From: Clostridiales bacterium UBA1775 | GTDB lineage: Bacteria; Bacillota; Clostridia; Monoglobales; Firm-18 | Direction of reading: 5' to 3' | Assembly (NCBI GenBank): GCA_002314595.1 | Contig: DCGP01000009.1 | Location: forward strand, 1-60,817 | Length of the DNA: 60,817 nucleotides | In this document: piece after piece, positions 50,538-59,491 of the stretch | Layout: every line of letters starts with the position of its first letter | How positions within the stretch are numbered: the stretch's first letter is position 1 | Position numbers and translations under genes: made by a program | The notes under the pieces: generated by a model | Databases searched by the model: none | What the model saw: only the letters and a program-made list of their open reading frames with translations | Told to the model about the DNA's origin: nothing

Positions 50538-51425
50538 TCACCTAATAATCTTAATAGCAGAATGTATATTCTGGATTTCCATAGTTTTTTTGCCCTTTGC
50601 TTCCTCTCCATCTAATGCCCACGATGTTTCATTAGGCATATTTATTTTAATATTAGATGCTTTCACAAATTCAAATACCGATGTATCCGAATAGTCGGAG
50701 GTTGTAACCCCTGCAACAATTTTCATCATATCGTTAGGGTTTTGTGGGCGTTTTAACATAATAATTTCAAATAAATTATCGTTTAAATCAATCAATTTTG
50801 GGTCAAATTTCACCACTCCACCTATTGAAGTGGAATTTGAAATCCCACCATATATATAGTCTCCTTGGTATTTTTTGCCGTCTGCCTCAAAGGAAACGTG
50901 GTAGGTGTTTACATTTGCAAGGTCTGAAATTCCTTCTAAAATATATGCCATATGCCCAAGTGCATTTTTTGCCGATTGCTGAGTTTTATAGGAAACTGAT
51001 GTAAACAAGCCAAAGGATGCAATGTAGGTAAAGTATTTGGAAGAGCCAAATTTACCAATATCTACGCTAACCTCTTCCTTATGTGCAACTATTGCCTTGG
51101 TTGCTTTAACAAGGTCAGTTTCCAAGCCTAATGTTTTGGCAAAGTCGTTGGTACTTCCGGCAGGAATATATCCAAGGGGTACTTTCACATCACCTTTAAT
51201 CATACCTGTTATGACTTCGTTTAAAGTGCCGTCCCCACCACAGCATACGATTATGTCGTATTCCTTACCTGTATTTTCCACAACCTCTGTGCCGTTGCCT
51301 CGTTTAGTGGTAATATGAGTGGTTACGGTGTAGCCTTGCTTGCAAAATATTTTTAAAATGTCAAACAGACTATCCTTTGCCTTTATTTTACCTGAGCACG
51401 GGTTTATAATTAAAAGCATTTTCAT
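50538..51425 (-). CDS. Diacylglycerol/lipid kinase family protein (YegS/DagK-like)
   Basis: A 295-residue lipid kinase with the catalytic-domain INPCSGKIKAKD, the nucleotide-site CCGGDGTLNEVITGM, and IPAGSTNDFAKTLGL. It should phosphorylate diacylglycerol or a related lipid and feed it back to phospholipid synthesis. An AGGTGATTTACAA precedes the ATG. It belongs to the minus-strand run from eda to the small membrane proteins. Confidence 0.9.
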   Translation of the reverse strand: MKMLLIINPCSGKIKAKDSLFDILKIFCKQGYTVTTHITTKRGNGTEVVENTGKEYDIIVCCGGDGTLNEVITGMIKGDVKVPLGYIPAGSTNDFAKTLGLETDLVKATKAIVAHKEEVSVDIGKFGSSKYFTYIASFGLFTSVSYKTQQSAKNALGHMAYILEGISDLANVNTYHVSFEADGKKYQGDYIYGGISNSTSIGGVVKFDPKLIDLNDNLFEIIMLKRPQNPNDMMKIVAGVTTSDYSDTSVFEFVKASNIKINMPNETSWALDGEEAKGKKTMEIQNIHSAIKIIR

Positions 51426-51441
51426 TTGTAAATCACCTGAT

Positions 51442-51909
51442 TTAAAACAATTTTTTGTTATTTATTGTAGCAGATTTCAGCTTATCTCCTTTATATTCCA
51501 CAGTTAGGTGGAAAAAGTCTGCATCTGTGCCGATAAGCCCCAAAAATATTTTATCACCCTCCCACAAGGTTAGGTCATAAAGTTTATCCTTGTCAATCCA
51601 CTCTAAAACCCCTTCGTTACATTCTATAAGGTCCCCTTCGTAGTCTTTGGAGGTGTAAAGATGCATATCCTCTGCCTCGTAAATATCGGACAAAAAGCGT
51701 ACAACACCCCTATATTCGTATGAATTTAAGGTAAGCCCTGTTTCCTCCTTAACCTCACGAAGCAAGCATTGTTCCGGCGTTTCCCCTTCTTCAAGCTTAC
51801 CACCTATGCCAATCCACTTGTCCTTATTTATATCATTTTCCTTTTTTATACGATGTAACATAAGGTATTGGTTGTCTTTTTTAATGTAACAAAGAGTAGT
51901 TTGTTTCAT
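51442..51909 (-). CDS. Nudix hydrolase (8-oxo-dGTP diphosphatase-like)
   Basis: A 155-residue Nudix protein with the complete box GGKLEEGETPEQCLLREVKEETGL and a N-terminal TTLCYIKKDNQYLMLHR typical of the MutT-like group. It may hydrolyse oxidised nucleotides. It starts 2 bp after kdgK. Its closest function is not fixed by sequence. Confidence 0.88.
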   Translation of the reverse strand: MKQTTLCYIKKDNQYLMLHRIKKENDINKDKWIGIGGKLEEGETPEQCLLREVKEETGLTLNSYEYRGVVRFLSDIYEAEDMHLYTSKDYEGDLIECNEGVLEWIDKDKLYDLTLWEGDKIFLGLIGTDADFFHLTVEYKGDKLKSATINNKKLF

Positions 51910-51911
51910 AA

Positions 51912-52943
51912 TTATCTTTGAACTCTGCCGGAGCCGTCTCCACCTGCTAATGCGTCAACCTCTTCACGAGTAACCAAGTTAGCGTCCCCGGGGATAGTGT
52001 GTTTAAGTGCAGATGCTGCCACACCAAATTCTAAGGCTGACTTAAAGTCCTTGCCGTCGCAGAAGCCACAGATTACACCACCTGCAAAGCTGTCGCCACC
52101 ACCTACACGGTCTACGATTGGGTGTATTCTATATTCCTTTGAATGATAAAATTCCTTTGTATCCCTTTTGTAAATGCAAGCAGACCAACCATTGTCCGAG
52201 GCAGAATGTGAAACACGAAGTGAAGAAATCACATATTCAAAATTAAATTTTTCAACCATTTGTTCAAATATACTCTTGTAGCCTGCAAGCTCTAATTCGC
52301 CACTTGTAACGTCTGTTTTGCCCGGTTTAAAGCCCAAAACCTTTTCTGCATCTTCCTCATTGCCAATGCACACGTCAACATATTGCATAAGGTTGGACAT
52401 AACCTTTTGAGCCTTTTCACTTGACCATAATTTCTTGCGAAAGTTAAGGTCGCAAGACACCTTAACACCATGTGCCTTTGCAGCTTTAAGTGCAATTTCT
52501 GTTAGCTCTGCTGCTTGGTCAGAAACAGCAGGAGTAATGCCTGTAAAATGGAACCAATCTGCATCCTTGAAAATTGCGTCAAAGTCAAAGTCCTCTGCTG
52601 TTGCTGTTGAAATTGAGGAGTGGGCTCTGTCATAAACTACATTTGAAGGACGCATTGCAGAGCCTGATTCTAAGTAATAAATACCAAGTCTTTCTCCCCC
52701 ACGGGCAATATATTTAGTGCCAACATTTAGCTTACGAAGTGAAGCAACTGCACATTCGCCGATTGGATTTTTTGGTACCTTTGTAACAAATTCTGTTTGA
52801 TGGCCATAGTTTGCAAGTGAAACTGCAACATTTGCTTCGCCACCACCATAGCATACATCAAATTCGTCTGCTTGGATAAATCTTTCATTATTTGGAGTAG
52901 AAAGGCGAAGCATAATTTCGCCCATTGTAACTATTTTAGACAT
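51912..52943 (-). CDS. kdgK: 2-dehydro-3-deoxygluconokinase-like PfkB sugar kinase
   Basis: A 343-residue ribokinase-family enzyme. The N-terminal GEIMLRLSTPNNERF and YGGGEANVAVSLANYG, the catalytic GGGDSFAGGVICGF and DLNFRKKLW fit KdgK. It makes KDPG from KDG; the neighbouring eda, 4 bp upstream, would split KDPG to pyruvate and glyceraldehyde-3-phosphate. Together they form the end of uronate/KDG catabolism. No uronate isomerase, dehydratase or uptake gene is in the window. Confidence 0.9.
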   Translation of the reverse strand: MSKIVTMGEIMLRLSTPNNERFIQADEFDVCYGGGEANVAVSLANYGHQTEFVTKVPKNPIGECAVASLRKLNVGTKYIARGGERLGIYYLESGSAMRPSNVVYDRAHSSISTATAEDFDFDAIFKDADWFHFTGITPAVSDQAAELTEIALKAAKAHGVKVSCDLNFRKKLWSSEKAQKVMSNLMQYVDVCIGNEEDAEKVLGFKPGKTDVTSGELELAGYKSIFEQMVEKFNFEYVISSLRVSHSASDNGWSACIYKRDTKEFYHSKEYRIHPIVDRVGGGDSFAGGVICGFCDGKDFKSALEFGVAASALKHTIPGDANLVTREEVDALAGGDGSGRVQR

Positions 52944-52947
52944 TTTA

Positions 52948-53499
52948 TTATTCCCCCTGTTTTTCTAATGCTTCTTTTACAAAGAAGCTTCCACCTATTG
53001 CTGCTATTTTGTCAAATTCTAAAAATTCATCAATATTACTTCTGTCAACCCCACCTGTTGGAATGAATTTAACCTGTGGGAATGGTGCAGAAAGTGCCTT
53101 TAATGCCTTTAAGCCACCATATACATTTGCAGGAAAGAACTTAACAGTTGTAATTCCCAAATCTAAGGCTTGCATAATTTCCGTAGGAGTTACACAGCCG
53201 GGGTAATACGGAATGTTTTGTTCCTTACATACCTTTGCAACCTCCGGGGAAAGGCCCGGTGAAACAATAAATTTAGCACCTGCTTTTAATGCGTCGTTGC
53301 ATTGAGTTGCATTTATTACTGTACCTGCCCCAACGTTCATATTAGGGAACTTTTTAACTGCCAATTCTATTGCTTCCTTTGCACAAGCAGTTCTAAAAGT
53401 AATCTCTGCACAGTTAATATCGTTTTTAATTAGTGCCGAAAGTATCTTTTCAACTTCGTCCAATTGTTTGATTACCACTACGGGTATAAACTTATCCAT
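52948..53499 (-). CDS. eda: KDPG/KHG aldolase (2-dehydro-3-deoxyphosphogluconate aldolase)
   Basis: Class I aldolase of 183 residues, short for the family (about 205-215) because both termini are trimmed. Key elements remain: the catalytic Glu in CAEITFRT, GAGTVIN, and the Schiff-base lysine in VKFFPAN, plus PTGGV. AGGAGAAGAAAG precedes the ATG. First gene of the eda-kdgK run. Confidence 0.9.
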   Translation of the reverse strand: MDKFIPVVVIKQLDEVEKILSALIKNDINCAEITFRTACAKEAIELAVKKFPNMNVGAGTVINATQCNDALKAGAKFIVSPGLSPEVAKVCKEQNIPYYPGCVTPTEIMQALDLGITTVKFFPANVYGGLKALKALSAPFPQVKFIPTGGVDRSNIDEFLEFDKIAAIGGSFFVKEALEKQGE

Positions 53500-53573
53500 C
53501 TTTCTTCTCCTATCTATATTTTAATACAATTAGTTTATCATTTATTTAAAAATAAGTCAATATTGTCTTATTT

Positions 53574-54707
53574 TTAACAATAAAATGAGGTCATTGCCGC
53601 CGATATAATTCGGTAATTACTGTCATAGTTTTTAGGTGGACGCAAATTTTTGCCTATAAATATGGCAAGCTCTTCACTTGGGTCAATTAGTGTGTAGCAA
53701 CCTGCTGCACCGTCCCAACCAAATGCGCCCGGGTTAGCAAGAATACCACATTTGTTGTCCTTTAAAACCATCCTTACACCAAGGCCGTAGCCAAAGCCCA
53801 TATCGTTACAGAAAAAGTTGCTTCTGTAAGAGTCATCTAAAACATCTGTACGCATAACATCAATGGTTAGTGGGGACAAAATTCGATTTTTTAAGTATGA
53901 AACTCCCTTGCAAGCCATTGCAGAGGCAAACTTAATATAGTCATCAATTGTAGAAACAAGCCCTGCCCCTCCACTTTCATATTCTGAATCCTTGCCGTAT
54001 ATATATTCGTTTTCAGGGAAGGGACATTTCCTTTGGGAAGGAGTGTTATAATCCCTATACATAGGTATCATATTTCCACCATATTTAAAGCTTGTATGCT
54101 CCATACCACAAGGCTCAAATATGTTCTTTTGCAAATATTCACCAAATGACATACCCGAAAGTACTTCAACCAATCTGCCTAATACATCGTGGCTTAAACC
54201 GTATTCCCAATTTGTACCCGGTTCAAACAGCAGAGGCCTCTTTGCAAAGGCTTTTACCATTTCCCCTGTTGGACATTTGCCATTTGTATCGTTTATTACT
54301 TTCCTTGTTTCCGGCGAATCAAGTTTATATGATAGGCCTGACGTCATAGAAAGTAAGTGTTTTATTGTTATTTTGTTCTTTGCTTCTTCTATGTATTTGT
54401 TGCCTTTGTTGTCGGTCTTTTCAACCATCATAGTTGTAAATTCAGGCAAAAAGTCGGATATTTCTTGGTTTAAATAGAAACAGCCCTTTTCATAAAGCTG
54501 CATTACTGCTGTGCAGGTTATGGGCTTTGTGCAAGAAAATATGTAAAAGCGTGCATCCTTTGGGAAAGGTATTTTGCTTTCATCATCGCAAAAGCCTGCA
54601 TCATATCTGTATATTTCCTTGTTTTTATGCCAAACAGATATGCCCATACCCGGGTAATCTACACCAACTTGGCTGTCTATACAATTTTTTAGTATTTCAA
54701 AATTCAT
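53574..54707 (-). CDS. Serine hydrolase, beta-lactamase/penicillin-binding-protein family (class C type)
   Basis: A 377-residue protein of the beta-lactamase superfamily (esterase/D-peptidase-like). The SxxK motif is SCTK near residue 54, the second motif YGLS follows at about 168, and GGAGLVST is the third conserved block. No signal peptide is seen, so it is probably a cytosolic esterase or peptidase. It is followed by a short AT-rich gap and divergent from spmA. Confidence 0.85.
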   Translation of the reverse strand: MNFEILKNCIDSQVGVDYPGMGISVWHKNKEIYRYDAGFCDDESKIPFPKDARFYIFSCTKPITCTAVMQLYEKGCFYLNQEISDFLPEFTTMMVEKTDNKGNKYIEEAKNKITIKHLLSMTSGLSYKLDSPETRKVINDTNGKCPTGEMVKAFAKRPLLFEPGTNWEYGLSHDVLGRLVEVLSGMSFGEYLQKNIFEPCGMEHTSFKYGGNMIPMYRDYNTPSQRKCPFPENEYIYGKDSEYESGGAGLVSTIDDYIKFASAMACKGVSYLKNRILSPLTIDVMRTDVLDDSYRSNFFCNDMGFGYGLGVRMVLKDNKCGILANPGAFGWDGAAGCYTLIDPSEELAIFIGKNLRPPKNYDSNYRIISAAMTSFYC

Positions 54708-54805
54708 AAAAACACCTCATTTTTATTATATAACTCAGTCCTTATTTTGTCAACAAAAAAGCATATTTTTTAATGTTTTAAAGTATAAATATATAGGGTG
54801 ATTTT

Positions 54806-55378
54806 TTGATAAATTATATTTGGGTGGGTATGATAGTTTTAGGAGTGATTTTTGGTATAATAAACGGCAAAATTACGGAGGTTTCAAATGCAATAATGTC
54901 AGGTGCAGGGGAAGGGGTCAGTATGACAATATCCCTAATGGGCATAATGTGCTTTTGGACAGGAATGATGGAAATCGCAAAAAATTCGGGAATTACCAAC
55001 CTAATTGCCAAGCTGTTAAGCCCGTTAATAAGGCTTATTTTTCCAAAATTAAGGGACGAAAGGGCAAAAAACTATATAGTTATGAATATGTCTGCCAATA
55101 TGCTTGGTATGTCCAACTGTGCTACTCCATTGGGCATAAAGGCTGTAAAAAGGCTGAAAGAAATAAGCAAAACAGATACTGCAACAGACGAAATGTGTAT
55201 GTTTACTGTTATAAATACTGCATCAATTCAGCTGATACCCTCAACTGTTATGGCAATTCGTCAAAGCTTAGGCTCGGCAAATTCAAGTGAGATAATGCTA
55301 CCGGTTTGGCTATGTAGCTTGTGTGCTGTAACGGTTGGGGTTATTTCTGCTAAAATTTTTGGGAGACTTGAAAAATGA
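54806..55378 (+). CDS. spmA: Spore maturation protein A-like membrane protein
   Basis: A 190-residue protein of the nucleoside-recognition (Gate) family with about five hydrophobic helices and the family's GMMEIAKNSGI, NMSANMLGMSNCATPLGIKA and TASIQLIPSTV. In Bacillus SpmA and SpmB are needed for spore core dehydration. Start is a TTG with GGTGA upstream; the next methionine (at 54830) is inside the conserved helix. It overlaps spmB by 4 bp. Confidence 0.92.
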   Translation: MINYIWVGMIVLGVIFGIINGKITEVSNAIMSGAGEGVSMTISLMGIMCFWTGMMEIAKNSGITNLIAKLLSPLIRLIFPKLRDERAKNYIVMNMSANMLGMSNCATPLGIKAVKRLKEISKTDTATDEMCMFTVINTASIQLIPSTVMAIRQSLGSANSSEIMLPVWLCSLCAVTVGVISAKIFGRLEK

Positions 55379-55899
55379 TAAATATTATGTCAACTGCCTT
55401 TGTGCCTGTTATAGTGGCAATAATTTTAATAATAGGGTTACGGAAAAAGGTGAATGTTTTTGATTGCTTTACTGTTGGAGCAAAGGAAGGGATTGAAGTT
55501 TCTATAAGGATTTTGCCCTCGCTAATTGGCTTGATAGTAGGCATTTCCGTGCTACGTGCATCAGGTGTAATAGATTGGTTTAGCAGCCTAATAGCACCTT
55601 TTTTAGACAGAGTAGGCTTTCCCTCATCACTTGTACCTTTGGCTTTAATAAGACCTGTTTCAGGCAGTGCCTCCCTTGCAGTTGTTAAGGATATTATGTC
55701 AACCAACGGAGCAGATTCCTTTGTAGGCAGATGTGCCTCTGTTATGATGGGCTCTACGGAAACTACATTTTACACCTTAACCGTATACCTTGGCAGTGTT
55801 GGGGTTAATAAGTCAAGATATGCAATAAGGTCTGCACTTTTGGCAGACCTTACAGGAATTATAACAAGTGTTGTTTTTGTTCGGTTGTTAATGTATTAG
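55375..55899 (+). CDS. spmB: Spore maturation protein B-like membrane protein
   Basis: The 174-residue partner of SpmA with GAKEGIEVSIRILPSLIG, LIRPVSGSASLAVV and MMGSTETTFYTLTVYLGS. It starts within the spmA stop (ATGA). Its TAG stop overlaps the stop codon of the minus-strand Cys-rich gene at 55896. Confidence 0.93.
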   Translation: MINIMSTAFVPVIVAIILIIGLRKKVNVFDCFTVGAKEGIEVSIRILPSLIGLIVGISVLRASGVIDWFSSLIAPFLDRVGFPSSLVPLALIRPVSGSASLAVVKDIMSTNGADSFVGRCASVMMGSTETTFYTLTVYLGSVGVNKSRYAIRSALLADLTGIITSVVFVRLLMY

Positions 55900-56045
55900 C
55901 AACAGTTGTTGTCGCAACAATTTTGATTATCACAGCAACAGTTATTATCCCCAATCAATGAAACTACGATAATTATGGCAATTATTATCCATATCCAGTC
56001 GGAATTACCTCCAAAAATACCATTGTTACAGCTGTTATTACACAT
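55896..56045 (-). CDS. 49-residue Cys-rich single-helix protein
   Basis: Begins MCNNSCNNGIFGG, has one very hydrophobic membrane helix (WIWIIIAIIIVVSLIG, about residues 17-32) and ends in a Cys/Asn cluster (CCCDNQNCCDNNCC, nine cysteines in all). AAAGGAGGGAGTGTT gives an excellent ribosome binding site, so translation is likely despite the size. It faces spmB, the stops overlapping by four bases. The helix-plus-Cys layout resembles small sporulation-related or coat-associated peptides such as the YjcZ group, but no close family is recognised. Confidence 0.7.
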   Translation of the reverse strand: MCNNSCNNGIFGGNSDWIWIIIAIIIVVSLIGDNNCCCDNQNCCDNNCC

Positions 56046-56143
56046 AACACTCCCTCCTTTAATACATACTATTCCAAAAGGGTGTTTAATGTTAATTAAA
56101 TATACGGGGCATATCTAACAGGTTTCAAATTTTGTTTGTAAAT

Positions 56144-56173
56144 AAAGGAATTCGTTAAAAAACGAATTCCTTT
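56144..56173 (-). terminator. Terminator of gltX
   Basis: Perfect arms AAAGGAATTCGTT and AACGAATTCCTTT around AAAA on the minus strand, followed by further T residues. The rest of 56046-56181 is AT-rich leader and upstream sequence of the Cys-rich gene. Confidence 0.8.
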
Positions 56174-56181
56174 TTATGTTT

Positions 56182-57627
56182 TTATGAAAGCTTGTTAAGT
56201 GCAACGTCAATTCTCTTTATTGTTTCGTCCTTGCCAAGTATTGCAGCAAGCTCAACGCCACCACCGGGGGTAAATGACTTGCCTGAAACTGCAACACGCA
56301 AGGGATACAAAACTTGTCCGTTTTTAAGACCTAATTTTTCAACTAATGCCATTAGGTTGTCGTGTAGTGTTTGGAAGTCAAAATTATCAATAGCCAAAAT
56401 TGTTTCTTTAATTGCTTCTAATGAAGTCTTTGAATTTTCAGCATTTGTTTTCATCTTTTTGTGGTTGAAAAGCTCGATGTCATAATCAGGTAGCTTGTCA
56501 AAAAAGTCAACTTGTTCCGGAATATCGGAAAGCTTTTCACACCTCTTTTGTAGAAGCTCGCTGATTTTAGCCTTGTCAATGTTAGGGCTTGTAACAACTC
56601 CCTCATAGTATGGCAACGCCTTTTGGTGAAATTCTTCCGGAGTAAGCTCTCTGATGTATTCGCCATTTAACCAAGCAAGCTTTGCTTCGTCAAATATAGC
56701 AGGTGATTTACTGATACCCGAAACATCAAATTTTTCAACTAATTCCTCCAATGTAAACTTCTCCTGTTCACCGGCAGGGCTCCAACCTAATAATGCAATG
56801 TAGTTAATAACTGCATCTTTTAGGTAACCCTTTTTAATAAAGTCCTCGTAGGAAGCATCACCATCACGCTTTGAAAGCTTGTGAGTATGGTCTCTCATAA
56901 CAGGGGAACAATGAATATAGGTAGGAATTTCCCAACCAAATGCTTCATACAAAAGATTGTATTTCGGTGTTGATGAAAGGTATTCGTTACCTCTTATAAC
57001 ATGAGTAATTCCCATTAGATGGTCGTCAATAACATTTGCAAAGTTATATGTTGGTAAGCCGTCTGACTTTAAAAGCACCATATCATCAAGTGTAGAATTT
57101 TCAACAGTAATTGTGCCAAATACAGCATCGTCAAAGGATGTTGTGCCACTATCCGGCATTAGTTGACGGATAACATAAGGTTCGCCTGCATCAAGTTTAG
57201 CTTGAATTTCTTCCTTTGAAAGATTTAGGCAATGTCTGTCGTATTTTGGTGGAATTTTTTGAACTTCGCACATTTTACGAACTTTGTCAAGTCTTTCTTC
57301 GTCGCAGAAGCAATAGTAAGCCTTGCCTTTTTTAACTAATTCTTCGGCATATTCCTTATACATACCACGTCTTTCGGACTGAATATACGGGCCGTAGTCT
57401 CCACCAATATCCGGGCCTTCGTCCCAAAGCAGACCTGTTTCCCTTAATGTGTTATATATTATGTCAACTGCACCGTCAACATATCTTTCTTGGTCTGTGT
57501 CCTCTATTCTTAAAATAAAGTCCCCACCCTTAGACTTTGTAAGCAAGTATGCATATAGTGCTGTACGCAAATTACCAACGTGCATAAATCCTGTTGGGCT
57601 TGGGGCAAATCTTGTTCTTATCTTCAT
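56182..57627 (-). CDS. gltX: Glutamyl-tRNA synthetase
   Basis: Class I synthetase of 481 residues. The HIGH-equivalent is in PSPTGFMHVGNLRTALY and the KMSKS-equivalent is in HKLSKRDG. The C-terminal anticodon-binding helical domain follows. The start MKIRTRFAPSPTG at 57627 follows AAAGGAACAACACTA; an extension to 57645 is less good. It is probably a non-discriminating GltX, as in most Firmicutes without GlnS. Confidence 0.97.
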   Translation of the reverse strand: MKIRTRFAPSPTGFMHVGNLRTALYAYLLTKSKGGDFILRIEDTDQERYVDGAVDIIYNTLRETGLLWDEGPDIGGDYGPYIQSERRGMYKEYAEELVKKGKAYYCFCDEERLDKVRKMCEVQKIPPKYDRHCLNLSKEEIQAKLDAGEPYVIRQLMPDSGTTSFDDAVFGTITVENSTLDDMVLLKSDGLPTYNFANVIDDHLMGITHVIRGNEYLSSTPKYNLLYEAFGWEIPTYIHCSPVMRDHTHKLSKRDGDASYEDFIKKGYLKDAVINYIALLGWSPAGEQEKFTLEELVEKFDVSGISKSPAIFDEAKLAWLNGEYIRELTPEEFHQKALPYYEGVVTSPNIDKAKISELLQKRCEKLSDIPEQVDFFDKLPDYDIELFNHKKMKTNAENSKTSLEAIKETILAIDNFDFQTLHDNLMALVEKLGLKNGQVLYPLRVAVSGKSFTPGGGVELAAILGKDETIKRIDVALNKLS

Positions 57628-57685
57628 TAGTGTTGTTCCTTTCAAAATATATTTCCTATATATATAATATATTTTTATTTATCAC

Positions 57686-57715
57686 TTGTCAAGTGCAGAC
57701 TAAATATGTTATTAT
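57686..57715 (+). promoter_or_regulatory. Promoter of the transferase-HAD fusion gene
   Basis: TTGTCA and TATTAT are 18 bases apart, in the gap after the gltX start. Confidence 0.45.
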
Positions 57716-57764
57716 ATAATGTAGAAGAATATGGTAGTTTATTCAAAAGAAAAGGTGAAGGTTT

Positions 57765-59447
57765 ATGAATTACGACTTTTTAAGATTGTTATTTACAATA
57801 ATTGTTGCATTTTTGCTTTCGTATGCAGGCACACCAATAGCAAAGATGTTAGCGTTTAAAATAGGTGCTGTGGATATTCCAAAGGATAGCAGACGTATGC
57901 ACAAAAAGCCTATTGCAAGGCTTGGGGGTATAGCAATATTTTTTGGATTTATTATTTCAATGCTTTGCTTTGGGGAAATCACAACAGGTATGCAAGGTAT
58001 ATTGATTGGCAGTATTATTATCGTAGTTCTTGGCATATTTGACGATATTTATGCACTTAATGCACTGATTAAATTTATAGTGCAAATTGGTGCAGCGTTA
58101 ATTGTAGTGCTGCACGGTGTACGCATAGACCATATTTCAAGCTTCGGCCTTGCATCAACACCTTACATTTCCTTTGGTATTTGGGCAATTCCCATAACTA
58201 TTTTTTGGATTGTAGGCGTTACTAACGCCGTTAATTTAATTGACGGTCTTGACGGTCTTGCAGCAGGTGTTGCAACAATTTCCACAGTTTCGGTTTTTGC
58301 AATTTCGCTGATTACCCGTGAAACTAATGTGGCAATTGTAACTGCTGCTATTGCAGGTGCAGGCTTTGGCTTTTTACCTTACAACATCCACCCTGCAAAG
58401 ATATTTATGGGGGATACAGGCTCTACGTTTTTAGGCTTTATTTTAGGTTGTGTCAGTGTAATGGGCTTGTTTAAAAGCTATACTGTTATATCTATGGCAG
58501 TGCCTTTCTTGATTTTAGGCTTGCCCTTGTTTGATACGGCATTTGCAATTATTCGCAGAATTTTGCAAGGCAAGTCCCCAATGGCGCCTGACAGAGGCCA
58601 TATTCATCATAGGCTTATTGATTTAGGCTTTGACCAAAAGCAAACAGTTGTTATTTTGCTTATTACAAGTGGTCTTTTATCACTTTCAGCAGTTGTGTTG
58701 TTGCTATGTGGGGCACAGCGTGCAATTATCCTAATTGCAGCAGTAATGTTCCTTTCTGCAGTTGGTATAAGGCTTGCTCAAACTAAAAAGAGAATACTTG
58801 GCAAAGACGACAAGGCAAAGGCGTTTGTGTTTGATTTTGATGGAACATTGGTTGATTCTATGCCTTATTTTGTAGATGTATTTAAAGAATTTGCCATTGA
58901 ACACGGGGTACAGCCACCTGAGGATTTTGTTAAGATAATCACTCCACTTGGTTACGCAGGCACAGCAGAATATTTTGCAGACGAATTAAAAATTGATTTT
59001 GATAAAAAGGAATTTATTGAAAAAATATTAGAGCTTGCTTATCCAAAATATCTAAACGAAATTCCTGCTAAGGAAGGTGCAAAGGAATTTTTGGAAAAAT
59101 TAAAGGCAGAAAATGCAAAGATTTATCTTTTAACAGCAAGCCCTAAAAAGGTTTTTGAACCCTGCTTAAAAAGGCTTGGAATGTACGAATTTTTTGACGA
59201 TGCTTGGTGTTGCGAAGACTTTGAGGACACAAATGACAACCCTGAAATTTATAAAAAGCTTGCAGAAAAAATTGGTGTAAGTGTAGAGGAAATTATGTTT
59301 TTTGACGATAATCTTTTATCCCTTCGTGGAGGTAGGAATGCAGGCTGTATAACCGTTGGTGTTTATGACAAGTGTTCAGAGGATTTCAAGGAAGATATTG
59401 AAAGAGAAAATTACAAATTTATTACATCTTTTATAGACTTAATGTAA
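57765..59447 (+). CDS. WecA/TagO-type polyprenyl-phosphate sugar-1-phosphate transferase fused to a HAD phosphatase
   Basis: A 560-residue fusion. Residues 1 to ~345 form a GT4-type membrane transferase with about eleven helices. Catalytic features are DDIYALNALIKF, NAVNLIDGLDGLAAG, FMGDTGSTFLGF and GHIHHRLIDLGF, matching the TagO/WecA group that starts wall teichoic acid or other undecaprenyl-linked polymers. Residues ~350-560 form a HAD phosphatase of the phosphoglycolate type with FDFDGTLVDS (D357, D359), LTASPKK and FFDDNLLSLRGG. The junction is in one frame with no internal ribosome binding site. Start ATG follows AAAGGTGAAGG. Confidence 0.85.
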   Translation: MNYDFLRLLFTIIVAFLLSYAGTPIAKMLAFKIGAVDIPKDSRRMHKKPIARLGGIAIFFGFIISMLCFGEITTGMQGILIGSIIIVVLGIFDDIYALNALIKFIVQIGAALIVVLHGVRIDHISSFGLASTPYISFGIWAIPITIFWIVGVTNAVNLIDGLDGLAAGVATISTVSVFAISLITRETNVAIVTAAIAGAGFGFLPYNIHPAKIFMGDTGSTFLGFILGCVSVMGLFKSYTVISMAVPFLILGLPLFDTAFAIIRRILQGKSPMAPDRGHIHHRLIDLGFDQKQTVVILLITSGLLSLSAVVLLLCGAQRAIILIAAVMFLSAVGIRLAQTKKRILGKDDKAKAFVFDFDGTLVDSMPYFVDVFKEFAIEHGVQPPEDFVKIITPLGYAGTAEYFADELKIDFDKKEFIEKILELAYPKYLNEIPAKEGAKEFLEKLKAENAKIYLLTASPKKVFEPCLKRLGMYEFFDDAWCCEDFEDTNDNPEIYKKLAEKIGVSVEEIMFFDDNLLSLRGGRNAGCITVGVYDKCSEDFKEDIERENYKFITSFIDLM

Positions 59448-59451
59448 ACTA

Positions 59452-59480
59452 TTGCTTATTTTAATATTTATTGATATAAT
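59452..59480 (+). promoter_or_regulatory. Promoter of the first tandem membrane-protein paralog
   Basis: TTGCTT and TATAAT are 17 bases apart, about 30 bp before the ATG at 59511. Confidence 0.6.
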
Positions 59481-59491
59481 AAAATAAAAAA

